Assembly (NCBI RefSeq): GCF_001047375.1
Contig: NZ_LFVU01000024.1
Location: 186,001 to 250,000 of the forward strand
DNA length: 64,000 bases
Origin: Clostridium cylindrosporum DSM 605
GTDB lineage: Bacteria; Bacillota; Clostridia; Clostridiales; Caloramatoraceae
Reading direction: 5' to 3'
A program made the translations under genes and the position numbers. The notes under the pieces are model-generated. The model was not told the DNA's origin. It was given only the letters and a program-made list of their open reading frames with translations, and searched no databases. Below are positions 43,668 to 52,399 of this stretch, one piece after another. Numbering within the stretch: position 1 is the stretch's first letter; each line of letters opens with the position of its first letter.

Positions 43668-44558
43668 CTATACCCCTCCATAATGAACAAATGGCTCGTT
43701 TTTATCTGGGAAATCAGGTCCTGTACAGCCTATACATGTTGTATTTACCCCAACAGGCCAAAACTCTGTTTGATTCCATCTAACTCTAGGACAATCCGCC
43801 TTAGTTTTAGGTCCTCTGCACCCTAGCATAAACATACACTCAGAATCTCCTAGCTTCTGGGCAAATATTCCCTTATCAAAGAATGGTCTTCTTTCACATA
43901 GGTCATGAATAGTCTTTCCATAATATGCAATTGGCCTTCCATCACTATCAAGCTGAGGTATTCCAAATGAAACTAGATATCCTATAGTTCCAAGGCTCCA
44001 AATAGGGTTCGTTGGACATCCAGGCAATTTTATAACATCATTTCTTCCTAAAAATTCAGGAATACTTACAGCCTCAGTTACATTAGGTCTAGCTGCTGTA
44101 GGTCCTCCATAGCACGCACATGTTCCTATAGCTATAATGTGTTTTGCTTTTTTTGCAAGCATTGCTGTTATTTCAGCGGCTGTTATTTCCTTCCCCTTAT
44201 ATGTAGCAACCCTTGTACATAGTCCATTATCTTTTTTAGGAATTGCACCACAAATCATAAATATAAAATCTGTATCCATTAAAGCCATGACCCTCTCGTA
44301 GGCTACTTCTCCCTCATCTCCAGATATAGTTCCTAAAAATGTTAGGTTAACTAAATTCTTAAGAAAATATAGAACATCAGGGCTTTCTGCATCTAATAGA
44401 GATATAATCTGGCCAAAGCATCCTGATGTTTCAAGCCATATAGCATTAGGCTTTTTTACTTTTCCTAAATTTATATCATTAATTGCTCTTTTTATATAAG
44501 CATTTGCAAGTCCATCTGGATTACTATTAAGTCTAGGGCATGAAAAGTCATTATCCAT
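43668..44558 (-). CDS. [NiFe]-hydrogenase small subunit
   Basis: 296 residues. It carries the iron-sulfur chain. Proximal-cluster Cys appear in LETSGCFGQ, GTCACYGG and PGCPTNP; the distal His/Cys set in HDLCERRP, with further Cys in MLGCRGPKTKADCP; and the medial cluster in TCIGCTGPDFPD. There is no Tat signal peptide (no RRxFxK) and no C-terminal membrane helix, so the enzyme is most likely cytoplasmic. GGAGGGAG precedes the ATG at 44558. It is the first hydrogenase structural gene, 72 bases after a 230-residue protein of unknown function. Confidence 0.95.
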   Translation of the reverse strand: MDNDFSCPRLNSNPDGLANAYIKRAINDINLGKVKKPNAIWLETSGCFGQIISLLDAESPDVLYFLKNLVNLTFLGTISGDEGEVAYERVMALMDTDFIFMICGAIPKKDNGLCTRVATYKGKEITAAEITAMLAKKAKHIIAIGTCACYGGPTAARPNVTEAVSIPEFLGRNDVIKLPGCPTNPIWSLGTIGYLVSFGIPQLDSDGRPIAYYGKTIHDLCERRPFFDKGIFAQKLGDSECMFMLGCRGPKTKADCPRVRWNQTEFWPVGVNTTCIGCTGPDFPDKNEPFVHYGGV

Positions 44559-44589
44559 ATATACTCCCTCCTATACCACATATATATGA

Positions 44590-44620
44590 AAACCCCCTTA
44601 AGGTAATAACACCTTAAGGA
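44590..44620 (-). terminator. Terminator or attenuator ahead of the hydrogenase genes
   Basis: CCTTAAGGT (44596-44604) pairs perfectly with ACCTTAAGG (44611-44619), with outer CC/GG pairs. On the minus strand GGGTTTTC follows. It lies 11 bases after the stop of the 230-residue protein and 32 bases before the small subunit ATG, with no room for a normal promoter downstream, so it probably sets the ratio between the two rather than ending transcription. Confidence 0.65.
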
Positions 44621-44630
44621 GGTAAAATTC

Positions 44631-45323
44631 TTAGCACCCAAACATAGCCTTATGCCTAATATAATTTCTCTTAAACCTCTCAATATGTTCATTAAGAAGT
44701 TCATCTAAAGTTTTACCCTTTATCTTTTGAGTTTTAGCTACACTTAAACATGGAATATTATCAGCAAGCATCATGAAAATAGTCCTAAACCCATCAACAA
44801 ATAAATCCATTGTCTGCTCAGGAGATAAATCCCTTGTCATATCTACAACTTTTAAGAAGCCAACTTTAAAATCTTCTAAAATACTATCCATCTCTATTTT
44901 AAGCTTATCAGAACTAATAGGTCTTTTTGGAGGAGTAGAATACTTATCACACTGGAAGGTATTATAGTGAACTCTATATACATCCTTAAATTTATTAGTA
45001 TGAAAAAGTAATATATCATCAAGGCCTAACCCTTGAACTCCTTCAGTTCTAATCTTTTTCATACATGGAATATTATCAACACTTAATTCAATAAATCCTC
45101 GAAGAAGCTGTATATGCATATCAAGTAACTGCTCATCTGTTACATAATCCTTATACCCTTTAGCTCTAGTAAATAAATATCCAATCATTTTCTCAAGACT
45201 TAATTTAATATCCTCTAGCTCATTTTGACTAACTTCCCTATACTGAGATAAATTAATTTCAAACTCTTCTATATCTATATAAGCAGCTGGAACAATTAAC
45301 TTTTTTGGAATACTATAAAACAT
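44631..45323 (-). CDS. Unknown protein with duplicated DNIPC-His-His motif, upstream of hydrogenase
   Basis: 230 residues, soluble, mostly helical. It is built from two copies offset by exactly 105 residues. Each has D-N-I-P-C (83-87 and 188-192), then His after 21 residues (His108, His213) and another after 11 (His119, His224), with similar contexts (GLGLDDILLFHTNKFKDVY and GKTLDELLNEHIERFKRNY). The exactly conserved Cys/His spacing suggests a metal or cofactor site in each half. I do not recognise the family. Being first in the hydrogenase transcription unit, it could sense, store or supply a metal, or pass on electrons. AAGGAG precedes the ATG. Confidence 0.8.
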   Translation of the reverse strand: MFYSIPKKLIVPAAYIDIEEFEINLSQYREVSQNELEDIKLSLEKMIGYLFTRAKGYKDYVTDEQLLDMHIQLLRGFIELSVDNIPCMKKIRTEGVQGLGLDDILLFHTNKFKDVYRVHYNTFQCDKYSTPPKRPISSDKLKIEMDSILEDFKVGFLKVVDMTRDLSPEQTMDLFVDGFRTIFMMLADNIPCLSVAKTQKIKGKTLDELLNEHIERFKRNYIRHKAMFGC

Positions 45324-45480
45324 CCTATACTCCTTTTACATAATGACTTACATAATTATCATATTCATTCAAATTATATTATGTGAAAGAAGAGCCCTTA
45401 GATGTTACTTAGTTTTATGTTATATTAATAGTATTTAGTAATATGTTTACAGTTTTAAAAAGAGAATTGGGGGTTATTAA

Positions 45481-46329
45481 ATGCCTGTAAAAATAGTAAC
45501 TGATAGTACATCCTATATTCCAGAGAGTCTAGCTTTAGAATATGATATACAGGTTGTTTCTTTAAATGTTATTTTAAATGGGGTAGGTCATAGAGAACTT
45601 GATTTATCAAATGAAACCTTCTATATAGAAATGGAGAAGGCAAGTGAAATTCCAACCTCATCGCAACCTAATCCATCGGATTTATATAGCATATTTGAAA
45701 ATATAGTTAAAGACGGAGATATAGCACTTGGAATATTTATATCCTCTAGTATGAGTGGTACATTCTCTAGCGCCCACTTAGTTCGTGATATGATTATAGA
45801 AAATTATCCAGATGCACAAACTTATATAATGGATTCCAGAACAAATTGTATGCAAATGGGGTTTATTGCACTTGAATGTGCAAAGGCTGCAAAGAATGGC
45901 AAGTCAATTGATGAGATAATATCTATTGGTAATAATGTCCTACATAATAGCAAATTCCTTTTCACACCTGATACACTAGACTACCTAAAAAAAGGTGGAA
46001 GAATAGGTGGTGCCGCTGCTTTATTCGGAAATCTTCTTCAAATTAAACCTATACTAACAGTAGTAAACGGGGAAACATCGGTATATTCAAAGGTTAGAAC
46101 TAAGAAAAAGGCAGTTGAAGCAATTATTAATTCCCTTTTAAAGGATATAGATGGAAAGTCCCTTGGAGGAGTCATAGTTCATCATATTAATTGCTTTGCT
46201 GAAGGGGAAAAGATAGCAGCTAAACTTGAAGATATACTAGGAGTAAAGGTAGGCGTTCAGTCTATAGGACCTGTTATTGGACTTCATGTAGGTCCAGGAA
46301 GTGTAGGTATTGCATATTTTAAAAAATAA
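45481..46329 (+). CDS. DegV family fatty-acid-binding protein
   Basis: 282 residues, standard DegV/FakB fold. DSTSYIPESL at the N-terminus, TSSQPNPSDLY (about 59-69), SSSMSGTFSSA (about 88-98) and GPVIGLHVGPGSVGIAYF at the C-terminus are family blocks that bind a fatty acid carboxylate. In Firmicutes FakB proteins present fatty acids to the FakA kinase; no fakA is in this window. GGGGG precedes the ATG. A strong terminator follows. Confidence 0.93.
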   Translation: MPVKIVTDSTSYIPESLALEYDIQVVSLNVILNGVGHRELDLSNETFYIEMEKASEIPTSSQPNPSDLYSIFENIVKDGDIALGIFISSSMSGTFSSAHLVRDMIIENYPDAQTYIMDSRTNCMQMGFIALECAKAAKNGKSIDEIISIGNNVLHNSKFLFTPDTLDYLKKGGRIGGAAALFGNLLQIKPILTVVNGETSVYSKVRTKKKAVEAIINSLLKDIDGKSLGGVIVHHINCFAEGEKIAAKLEDILGVKVGVQSIGPVIGLHVGPGSVGIAYFKK

Positions 46330-46358
46330 ATCTTAATGTAACTTAAAGAATCTTTTAC

Positions 46359-46408
46359 TTAAAAAGCCTGCTAATAAGATTAATACTTATTAGCAGGCTC
46401 TTTTTTAC
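46359..46408. terminator. Bidirectional terminator after degV
   Basis: AGCCTGCTAATAAG (46365-46378) pairs perfectly with CTTATTAGCAGGCT (46386-46399), flanked by AAAAA and TTTTTT. It serves degV and the convergent 96-residue protein gene. Confidence 0.9.
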
Positions 46409-46695
46409 TTTTTCTGTTCGAATACGTAATATGTTAAATTATTAAATTCTGTTCTATATAGTTTATAATCACCTAAGGTAAAAATGATTGCTCCAACTGC
46501 CTTGCCACGGTTATCTCTTAATTCTAGATTTATCTTATCAGAGATACTAGCAATATTTATACTAACAATATCTGTATATGTAGCACCCTCTTGTACACTA
46601 TTCATTATAGTAACATAGAAATATCTACTTTTTTTCATGAATTCCTTAATGTCTTGTATCATTTGTTCCATATTTTCAAAACTAGCACCTACCAC
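46405..46695 (-). CDS. Conserved-looking small protein of unknown function
   Basis: 96 residues, soluble, alpha/beta: an N-terminal amphipathic helix (MEQMIQDIKEFMKKS, about 9-23) and four beta strands (YFYVTIM, YTDIVSINIAS, KAVGAIIFTLG, YKLYRTEFNN and so on). No Cys and no catalytic motif. The start is GTG at 46695 with GAGGTG upstream; it lies 26 bases after the first of two histidine kinase genes and could be co-transcribed with it as an accessory or receiver-like partner, though it has no receiver-domain Asp pattern. Family not recognised. Confidence 0.7.
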   Translation of the reverse strand: MVGASFENMEQMIQDIKEFMKKSRYFYVTIMNSVQEGATYTDIVSINIASISDKINLELRDNRGKAVGAIIFTLGDYKLYRTEFNNLTYYVFEQKK

Positions 46696-46721
46696 AATCT
46701 ACACCTCTTAAAATTAAAATT

Positions 46722-48815
46722 TTAATTATATATATCTGAAAACTCAATGCTAATTCTCTCTACACTACTTTGATACATTGAATTTTCAAGTCTCTCATCC
46801 TCTATATCAGTAATATAAGCTGGAAGCTCTATGATAAATTCACTTCCCTCACCGAATTTACTATTAACAGTTATTGTACCATTATGCATATCTACAAGTG
46901 ACTTTACAAGTGATAAACCTATTCCACTTCCTTCTTTATTTCTAGCAAGTGTTTTGTCTACTTGTCCAAATCTATCAAATATTAGGTTTAACTTATCCTC
47001 TGGAATACCTATACCTGTATCTTTAACCGATATTTGAACCTTGTCACCTTTATCATATAAACTTACTAGAATTTCCCCGTCACTACTAACAAACTTTATA
47101 GCATTAGATAGAAGATTAAGTATTATTCTCTCAATTTTATCAGCATCAAAGGCCATTAACTTTTCCTCTATGTCAGTATCAAATATCATCTCTATACCCT
47201 TATTTCCCGCATAATCGGCTACGGATAAAGTAATATTCTCAACTACATTTACAATATCCAGGTTCTTTAGGCTAAGCTTTAAATATCCAGAGTCAACCTT
47301 TGATTGGTCAATTAAATTATTAACGAGCCTTAATAATCTATAACAGTTTTGCTTCATAGTCTTTAAATATTTACTTAAGTTTTCTTGAAATTCATTTGGA
47401 AGTTCCACTTTCTTAGGTAAATTTAATATTTGTATAGCTCCTAAAATAACATTTAAAGGAGTTTTTAGCTCATGGGATATATTTGAAAAGAACTCCATAA
47501 GTACTCTATTATACTCCTTTGTTACCTCAATATCCTTCTTTAGCGACTTTACTTCCTTGATATAACTTATATCTCTTACTATAGTTAAAATTGCTGGCTT
47601 ACCCTTAAATGAAAAGTAAGCTGATCCAGACTCTATATCTAAAACTTCACCATCTGCCCGTATAATCTTCATTTGAACAAATGGTAAACTACATTTCTCA
47701 TTATAAATCTCCATCGTACGATGACTGACTAATTCTTTATTATCAGTGTGCATAAAGCTAGATGTTGACATACCGATCAAATCATCTGCACTCTCAACTC
47801 CTAAAAGCTTTGCAGCTCCTTCATTAGCAAAAATATACCTTCCATCTCTATGTACCATAATAGCATCTCTTGAATACTCAACAAGCATTTCATAGCACTT
47901 TTCATTACTAATAAGAACTTCCTCTACATCTCTTCGTTTAAAAGACTCTCTTTTTAACATTTCATTTATAAATTCTAATTCCATCTCTTTAGACTTTAGG
48001 TTATTACCCATGACGAAATAGGGCCTTTTCAAACCTATTTCAACTATACCTTTATACATATAGTAGAAAGAAATAACCATCAAAATATGTCCAGTAGTAT
48101 TAAACCAACTATGTATACTTTTAGAGAAAGCTAGAAGTACTTCTGATATCATACTAATAATACATGTAAGCATTATATACTTAAGTTTAAGATATTCTCT
48201 CTTCCTTCTAACCTTAAAACAAAGAATCGCTGTTAAAATATATATACTAGATATAATAACATCACTTATAATCTTAAAAACTGTTACTCCCTTTCCCACA
48301 ACATAACAGCTTGGAAATATCCTAAAATAATATATAGAAAGAATCAAAGAAATAGCGATTAGTGAATAGATAGAGAAAATTGTGCTAAATTTAAATTTTT
48401 TGATAGGCTTATATAGTACTATAACTGAAACTAACATTGTAATTGCCCCAATGTATCTTCCTACAATCCAAGACTGTGTATGTACATCTGGTGATATATA
48501 TCTTATTATTCCAATTCCTTTAAATGAAGCTGCATGAAATAAATTTACTATTGCTGACCAAAAGAAACCAGAACCTAAAGTTAAAAAATAATTATTACTT
48601 GATATGTCATATGTATTTACACACATTATAAATATGAATAACGCAATTACTGAAACGAAAAGCTCCACTATACTATGAAATAGTAAGTAATTCTCTATAC
48701 TTATAATGACTAACCCAACTATGAAACAAGCTAAAATCCCTTGGCTAAATACTGTCTTACTACTTATAGTAATCGTACTTTTTATATTTTCCCTAGATGT
48801 TACTATAGAATTCAT
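46722..48815 (-). CDS. MASE3-PAS sensor histidine kinase, paralog 1
   Basis: 697 residues. About eight membrane helices (1-260) form a MASE3-type sensor region (SNNYFLTLGSGFFWSAIVNLFH). A PAS domain follows (about 300-420, EYSRDAIMVHRDGRYIFANEGA), then HisKA with the phospho-acceptor His448 in FFSNISHELKTPLN. The HATPase domain has ILNLLSNAIKF, DTGIGIPEDKL and GSGIGLSLVKS. It autophosphorylates in response to an unknown membrane or PAS signal and should pass phosphate to a regulator encoded elsewhere. A paralog lies directly upstream. Such orphan kinases in spore formers may feed Spo0A; this is inference. Confidence 0.92.
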   Translation of the reverse strand: MNSIVTSRENIKSTITISSKTVFSQGILACFIVGLVIISIENYLLFHSIVELFVSVIALFIFIMCVNTYDISSNNYFLTLGSGFFWSAIVNLFHAASFKGIGIIRYISPDVHTQSWIVGRYIGAITMLVSVIVLYKPIKKFKFSTIFSIYSLIAISLILSIYYFRIFPSCYVVGKGVTVFKIISDVIISSIYILTAILCFKVRRKREYLKLKYIMLTCIISMISEVLLAFSKSIHSWFNTTGHILMVISFYYMYKGIVEIGLKRPYFVMGNNLKSKEMELEFINEMLKRESFKRRDVEEVLISNEKCYEMLVEYSRDAIMVHRDGRYIFANEGAAKLLGVESADDLIGMSTSSFMHTDNKELVSHRTMEIYNEKCSLPFVQMKIIRADGEVLDIESGSAYFSFKGKPAILTIVRDISYIKEVKSLKKDIEVTKEYNRVLMEFFSNISHELKTPLNVILGAIQILNLPKKVELPNEFQENLSKYLKTMKQNCYRLLRLVNNLIDQSKVDSGYLKLSLKNLDIVNVVENITLSVADYAGNKGIEMIFDTDIEEKLMAFDADKIERIILNLLSNAIKFVSSDGEILVSLYDKGDKVQISVKDTGIGIPEDKLNLIFDRFGQVDKTLARNKEGSGIGLSLVKSLVDMHNGTITVNSKFGEGSEFIIELPAYITDIEDERLENSMYQSSVERISIEFSDIYN

Positions 48816-49045
48816 TGTGCCCCCCCAAAAGTCATATTACAGTGTTTTACATTAAAACACTATTAACTACCCCAAATACCTTTAATCTCACCTAAATTAC
48901 ATACTCTTAATACCAAATATAACATTTAATGACATCTTCATATTTTAACCTTAAGTATATCGTCTTTAAAATTATGAACTTTATGTTAATACTTACATAA
49001 TACATGAATATCCATAAAAATTACAACTATAAAATTCCAATAAAT

Positions 49046-49094
49046 ATAAAAAGGTGCTTATAATATCATATTTTATCGACATTATGAGCACCTT
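49046..49094 (-). terminator. Terminator of kinase paralog 2
   Basis: AAGGTGCTTATAAT (49051-49064) pairs with ATTATGAGCACCTT (49081-49094), one mismatch, with TTTTTATATT behind it on the minus strand. It separates the two kinase genes, which therefore have separate promoters. The rest of 48816-49163 (about 350 bases) is AT-rich with nothing else visible. Confidence 0.8.
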
Positions 49095-49163
49095 ACTAAC
49101 CTTTAATAAATATTTTAATTGATCTAAATTTAATTTGTAATTTTATAATTTCTTAACATTCTA

Positions 49164-51257
49164 TTAACTATATATATCTGAAAACTCTATACTAATTCTC
49201 TCTACACTACTTTGGTACATTGAATTTTCTAGTCCCTTATCCTCTATATCAGTAATGTAAACAGGAAATTCTATTATAAATTCACTTCCCTCACCAAATT
49301 TACTGTTAACAGTAATTGTCCCATTATGCATATCTACAAGTGACCTTACAAGTGAAAGGCCTATTCCGCTTCCCTCCTTATTTCTAGCAAGGGTCTTATC
49401 TACTTGTCCAAATCTATCAAATATTAAATTTAGCTTATCCTCTGGAATGCCTATACCAGTATCTTTAACAGAAATTGCAATAGCATCACCTTTATCATAT
49501 AGGTTTACTATTATTTTACCTCCATTAGAGATAAATTTTATTGAATTAGATAAAAGATTAAGTATTATTCTTTCAATTTTATCTGCATCAAATGCCATTG
49601 TTTTTTCCTCTGTATCCGTATCAAAGATCACTTCAATTCCCTTATCATATGCATAATCTGCAACAGACAGTGTAATATTTTCAACTACACTTACTATGTC
49701 TAGGTTTTTCAAGTTAAGTTTTAGATATCCTGAATCAAGCTTTGATTGATCTATTAGATTATTTACAAGTCTTAATAATCTATAACAATTCTGTTTCATA
49801 GTTTTTAAATATCTACTTAACTTGGCCTCAAATTCATCTGGAAGCTTACTTTTACTAGGTAACCCAAGTATTTGTATTGCCCCAAGTATAACATTTAGTG
49901 GTGTTTTTAATTCATGGGATATATTTGAAAAGAATTCCATAAGAACCCTATTATATTCCTTTGTTACTTCTATATCTTTCTTCAAAGATTTTACTTCTTT
50001 TATATGACCTATATCCCTTATAATAGTTAAAATGCTAGGTTCACCTTTATATGCAAAATATGATGATCCTGCTTCAACATCTCTAACTTCTCCACTCGCT
50101 TGTAAAAGCTTCATTTGAGCAAATGGCATGCTACACTTTTTATTATAAATCTCTCTAATCCGGTGACCTGCTAAATCTCTAGTTTCTGTAGGTGTAAAAT
50201 CTGATACAGCCATACCAATTAAATCATCGGAATCATTAACTTCAAAAAGCTGTGCGGCACCATCATTAGCAAAAACATATTTATCATTTCTATGTACTAA
50301 AATAGCATCCCTTGAATACTTAACAAGCATTTCATAGCATTTCTCATTACTAATAAGAATTTCCTCAACGCCTTTACGCTTACTTGATTCCACTGTTAGC
50401 ATTTCATTTATAAACTGTAATTCCATATTTTTAGACCTTAAATTATTATCCATACTTAAATAAGGTCTTTTCAAACCTACTTCAACTATACCTTTATACA
50501 TATAGTAACAAGCAACAGCCTTTAGAATATGTCCTGTTGCGCTTAGCCAATGACTAACACTAATATATATACTGAAAAACAATTCTGATATAACACTAAT
50601 AAAGCATGATATCATAATATACTTAAGTCTTGTATCCTTTTGCCCTTTTCTCATTTTATAACAAAGAATAGCAGTTACAAAAAATATGCATGATATTATA
50701 ATTTCACTATAAACTTTAAAATTAGTTAAAGTATTTCTACCGGTAAAGCACTGTGGGAATATCCTAAAATAATATATAGACAATATTAAGAAAACAGAAA
50801 TTAGTGAGTATACTCCGAAAACTATACCAAAATTTAATCTCTTCATAGGTTTATTTACTAATACAACAGAAATAAGCATTGTAAATGACTCAATATATCT
50901 TGCTAAAATCCAGAACTGTGTAGGTATATCTGAAGATGTGTAACTTAATATTCCTACTCCTGGAAACACTATAATATGTAACAAATCCAAAATTGCTACC
51001 CAAAAGTATCCAGAACTTAGAACTAAAAAGTAATTATTATTTGAGATGTCATATGTGTTTATACACATGAGAAATACAAATAAGGCTATTATTGAACTAA
51101 AAAGCTCAGATGTGCTATGGAATAACAAGTAATTTTGTGTACTTAATATCCCTAAAGCAATTACAAAACAAATTATAAACCCCTGGTCAAATATCCTCTT
51201 CCGCTTAATGTTAGCAATATCCTTTAACCTTTCCTTAGATGTTACGATAGAAATCAT
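49164..51257 (-). CDS. MASE3-PAS sensor histidine kinase, paralog 2
   Basis: 697 residues, the same length and domain order as paralog 1. The kinase half is nearly identical from the linker KEVKSLKKDIEVTKEYNR through His448 to the last residues, while the sensor half and PAS differ at many positions. Codon third positions have diverged, so this is an older tandem duplication kept under selection in the kinase core. The common core implies a shared regulator, the different sensor different signals. GGGAGGG precedes the ATG at 51257. Confidence 0.92.
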   Translation of the reverse strand: MISIVTSKERLKDIANIKRKRIFDQGFIICFVIALGILSTQNYLLFHSTSELFSSIIALFVFLMCINTYDISNNNYFLVLSSGYFWVAILDLLHIIVFPGVGILSYTSSDIPTQFWILARYIESFTMLISVVLVNKPMKRLNFGIVFGVYSLISVFLILSIYYFRIFPQCFTGRNTLTNFKVYSEIIISCIFFVTAILCYKMRKGQKDTRLKYIMISCFISVISELFFSIYISVSHWLSATGHILKAVACYYMYKGIVEVGLKRPYLSMDNNLRSKNMELQFINEMLTVESSKRKGVEEILISNEKCYEMLVKYSRDAILVHRNDKYVFANDGAAQLFEVNDSDDLIGMAVSDFTPTETRDLAGHRIREIYNKKCSMPFAQMKLLQASGEVRDVEAGSSYFAYKGEPSILTIIRDIGHIKEVKSLKKDIEVTKEYNRVLMEFFSNISHELKTPLNVILGAIQILGLPSKSKLPDEFEAKLSRYLKTMKQNCYRLLRLVNNLIDQSKLDSGYLKLNLKNLDIVSVVENITLSVADYAYDKGIEVIFDTDTEEKTMAFDADKIERIILNLLSNSIKFISNGGKIIVNLYDKGDAIAISVKDTGIGIPEDKLNLIFDRFGQVDKTLARNKEGSGIGLSLVRSLVDMHNGTITVNSKFGEGSEFIIEFPVYITDIEDKGLENSMYQSSVERISIEFSDIYS

Positions 51258-51459
51258 TGTACGCCCTCCCTATAAGTCTTATTATAATAGAACTTAATCT
51301 ATTATCTAATCTAAATATCCTTTTCTCATATCTTATAAGCATTATACTATTTATGGCATTATTTGTAACATTGTGTATTACTTGTATAGTTATATCGTCT
51401 TAACAATAGTAGACTTTATTATACAACTCTGACTTCTGAGTATAAGTCAACCTATAATA

Positions 51460-51506
51460 AATTAAAAGCTAGTACTTAATATATTTAATACATTAGTACT
51501 AGCCTT
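51460..51506 (-). terminator. Terminator after the amidase gene
   Basis: AAAGCTAGTACT (51465-51476) pairs with AGTACTAGCCTT (51495-51506) with one G-U type mismatch; on the minus strand TTTTAATTTATTA follows. Confidence 0.75.
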
Positions 51507-51540
51507 AAAAATGCAAAACTTCTTCCTACATAGCTAAAAG

Positions 51541-52395
51541 TTATTTAGAGTTACTTAGATAGCTTTCAACTCCCATTATAATCCCATTTGTTATTTTATC
51601 TTGATAATTTTTATCAGACATTAATCTATCCTCATTAGGATTTGATAGGAATCCCATTTCAACAATAACAGATGGAACCTTACTCCAGTTGAATCCTGTC
51701 ATATCACTTCTCGGAACTATACCTCTAGATAATGAACCTGTACTTTCTTTCATCTTCTTTTCTATAAATTCAGAAGCCTTCTTACTTTCCTCTTCAATCC
51801 CCTTAGCATATTCCCCTGATGGATAGAGAATAGAGAATCCTGTAACAGCTGATGATTCATTTGAATCCGCATGTATCCTAACTACAAGATTTGCATTACT
51901 TTCGTTACCTATTTTAGCTCTATCTATATTAGTTAAGGAAACATCGTTTGTAGTTCTTGTCATAACTACATTATATCCTTTAGCTTCAAGCTTACCCTTA
52001 AGAATCATAGAAACCTCAAGGTTAAGTTCATACTCTTCCTTCTTAGTTGAAATCCCTGTTGCACCTGATGATACACCAGGCTTTTTTTCATTTGATCCAG
52101 GTGCTAATGGCTCTGGAGTAGTTATCTGTTTTCTTTGATGCCCTGGATCTATACAAATAGTATAATTTATATTTTTCTTCTCATTTGTTTGTGCTTTATT
52201 CTCTATATTTGTTACAGCATTTATTTCCGTAGCCTCACTTGCTGAAAGCTTTTTACTATTTGCTTTAGCCTTATCAAAGGCAGACATAGAATCTTCTACC
52301 TTAACATATTTATCATCCTTTTTAGAATCTAAGTCTTTACTTGAACATGATACTAAGAAAATAGCTAAGAATATAACTATAATAAATTTCTTCAC
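51541..52395 (-). CDS. N-acetylmuramoyl-L-alanine amidase lipoprotein (Amidase_3)
   Basis: 284 residues. A lipoprotein signal peptide ends L-V-S-C (Cys17), so the protein is anchored outside the cell. The zinc amidase domain (about 78-280) has CIDPGHQRK (His ligand), KEEYELNLEV (Glu ligand), VVRIHADSN (His ligand) and PSVIVEMGFLSNPNE (catalytic Glu). It cleaves the amide bond between MurNAc and the peptide. The start is GTG at 52395. It follows the YARHG gene by four bases, and both probably form a wall-related unit. Confidence 0.93.
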   Translation of the reverse strand: MKKFIIVIFLAIFLVSCSSKDLDSKKDDKYVKVEDSMSAFDKAKANSKKLSASEATEINAVTNIENKAQTNEKKNINYTICIDPGHQRKQITTPEPLAPGSNEKKPGVSSGATGISTKKEEYELNLEVSMILKGKLEAKGYNVVMTRTTNDVSLTNIDRAKIGNESNANLVVRIHADSNESSAVTGFSILYPSGEYAKGIEEESKKASEFIEKKMKESTGSLSRGIVPRSDMTGFNWSKVPSVIVEMGFLSNPNEDRLMSDKNYQDKITNGIIMGVESYLSNSK

Positions 52396-52399
52396 AATA

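Noticed and set aside
44492-44704. 70-codon minus-strand open frame between the unknown protein and the small subunit
   Set aside because: Overlaps two convincing genes in other frames and crosses the hairpin at 44596-44619.
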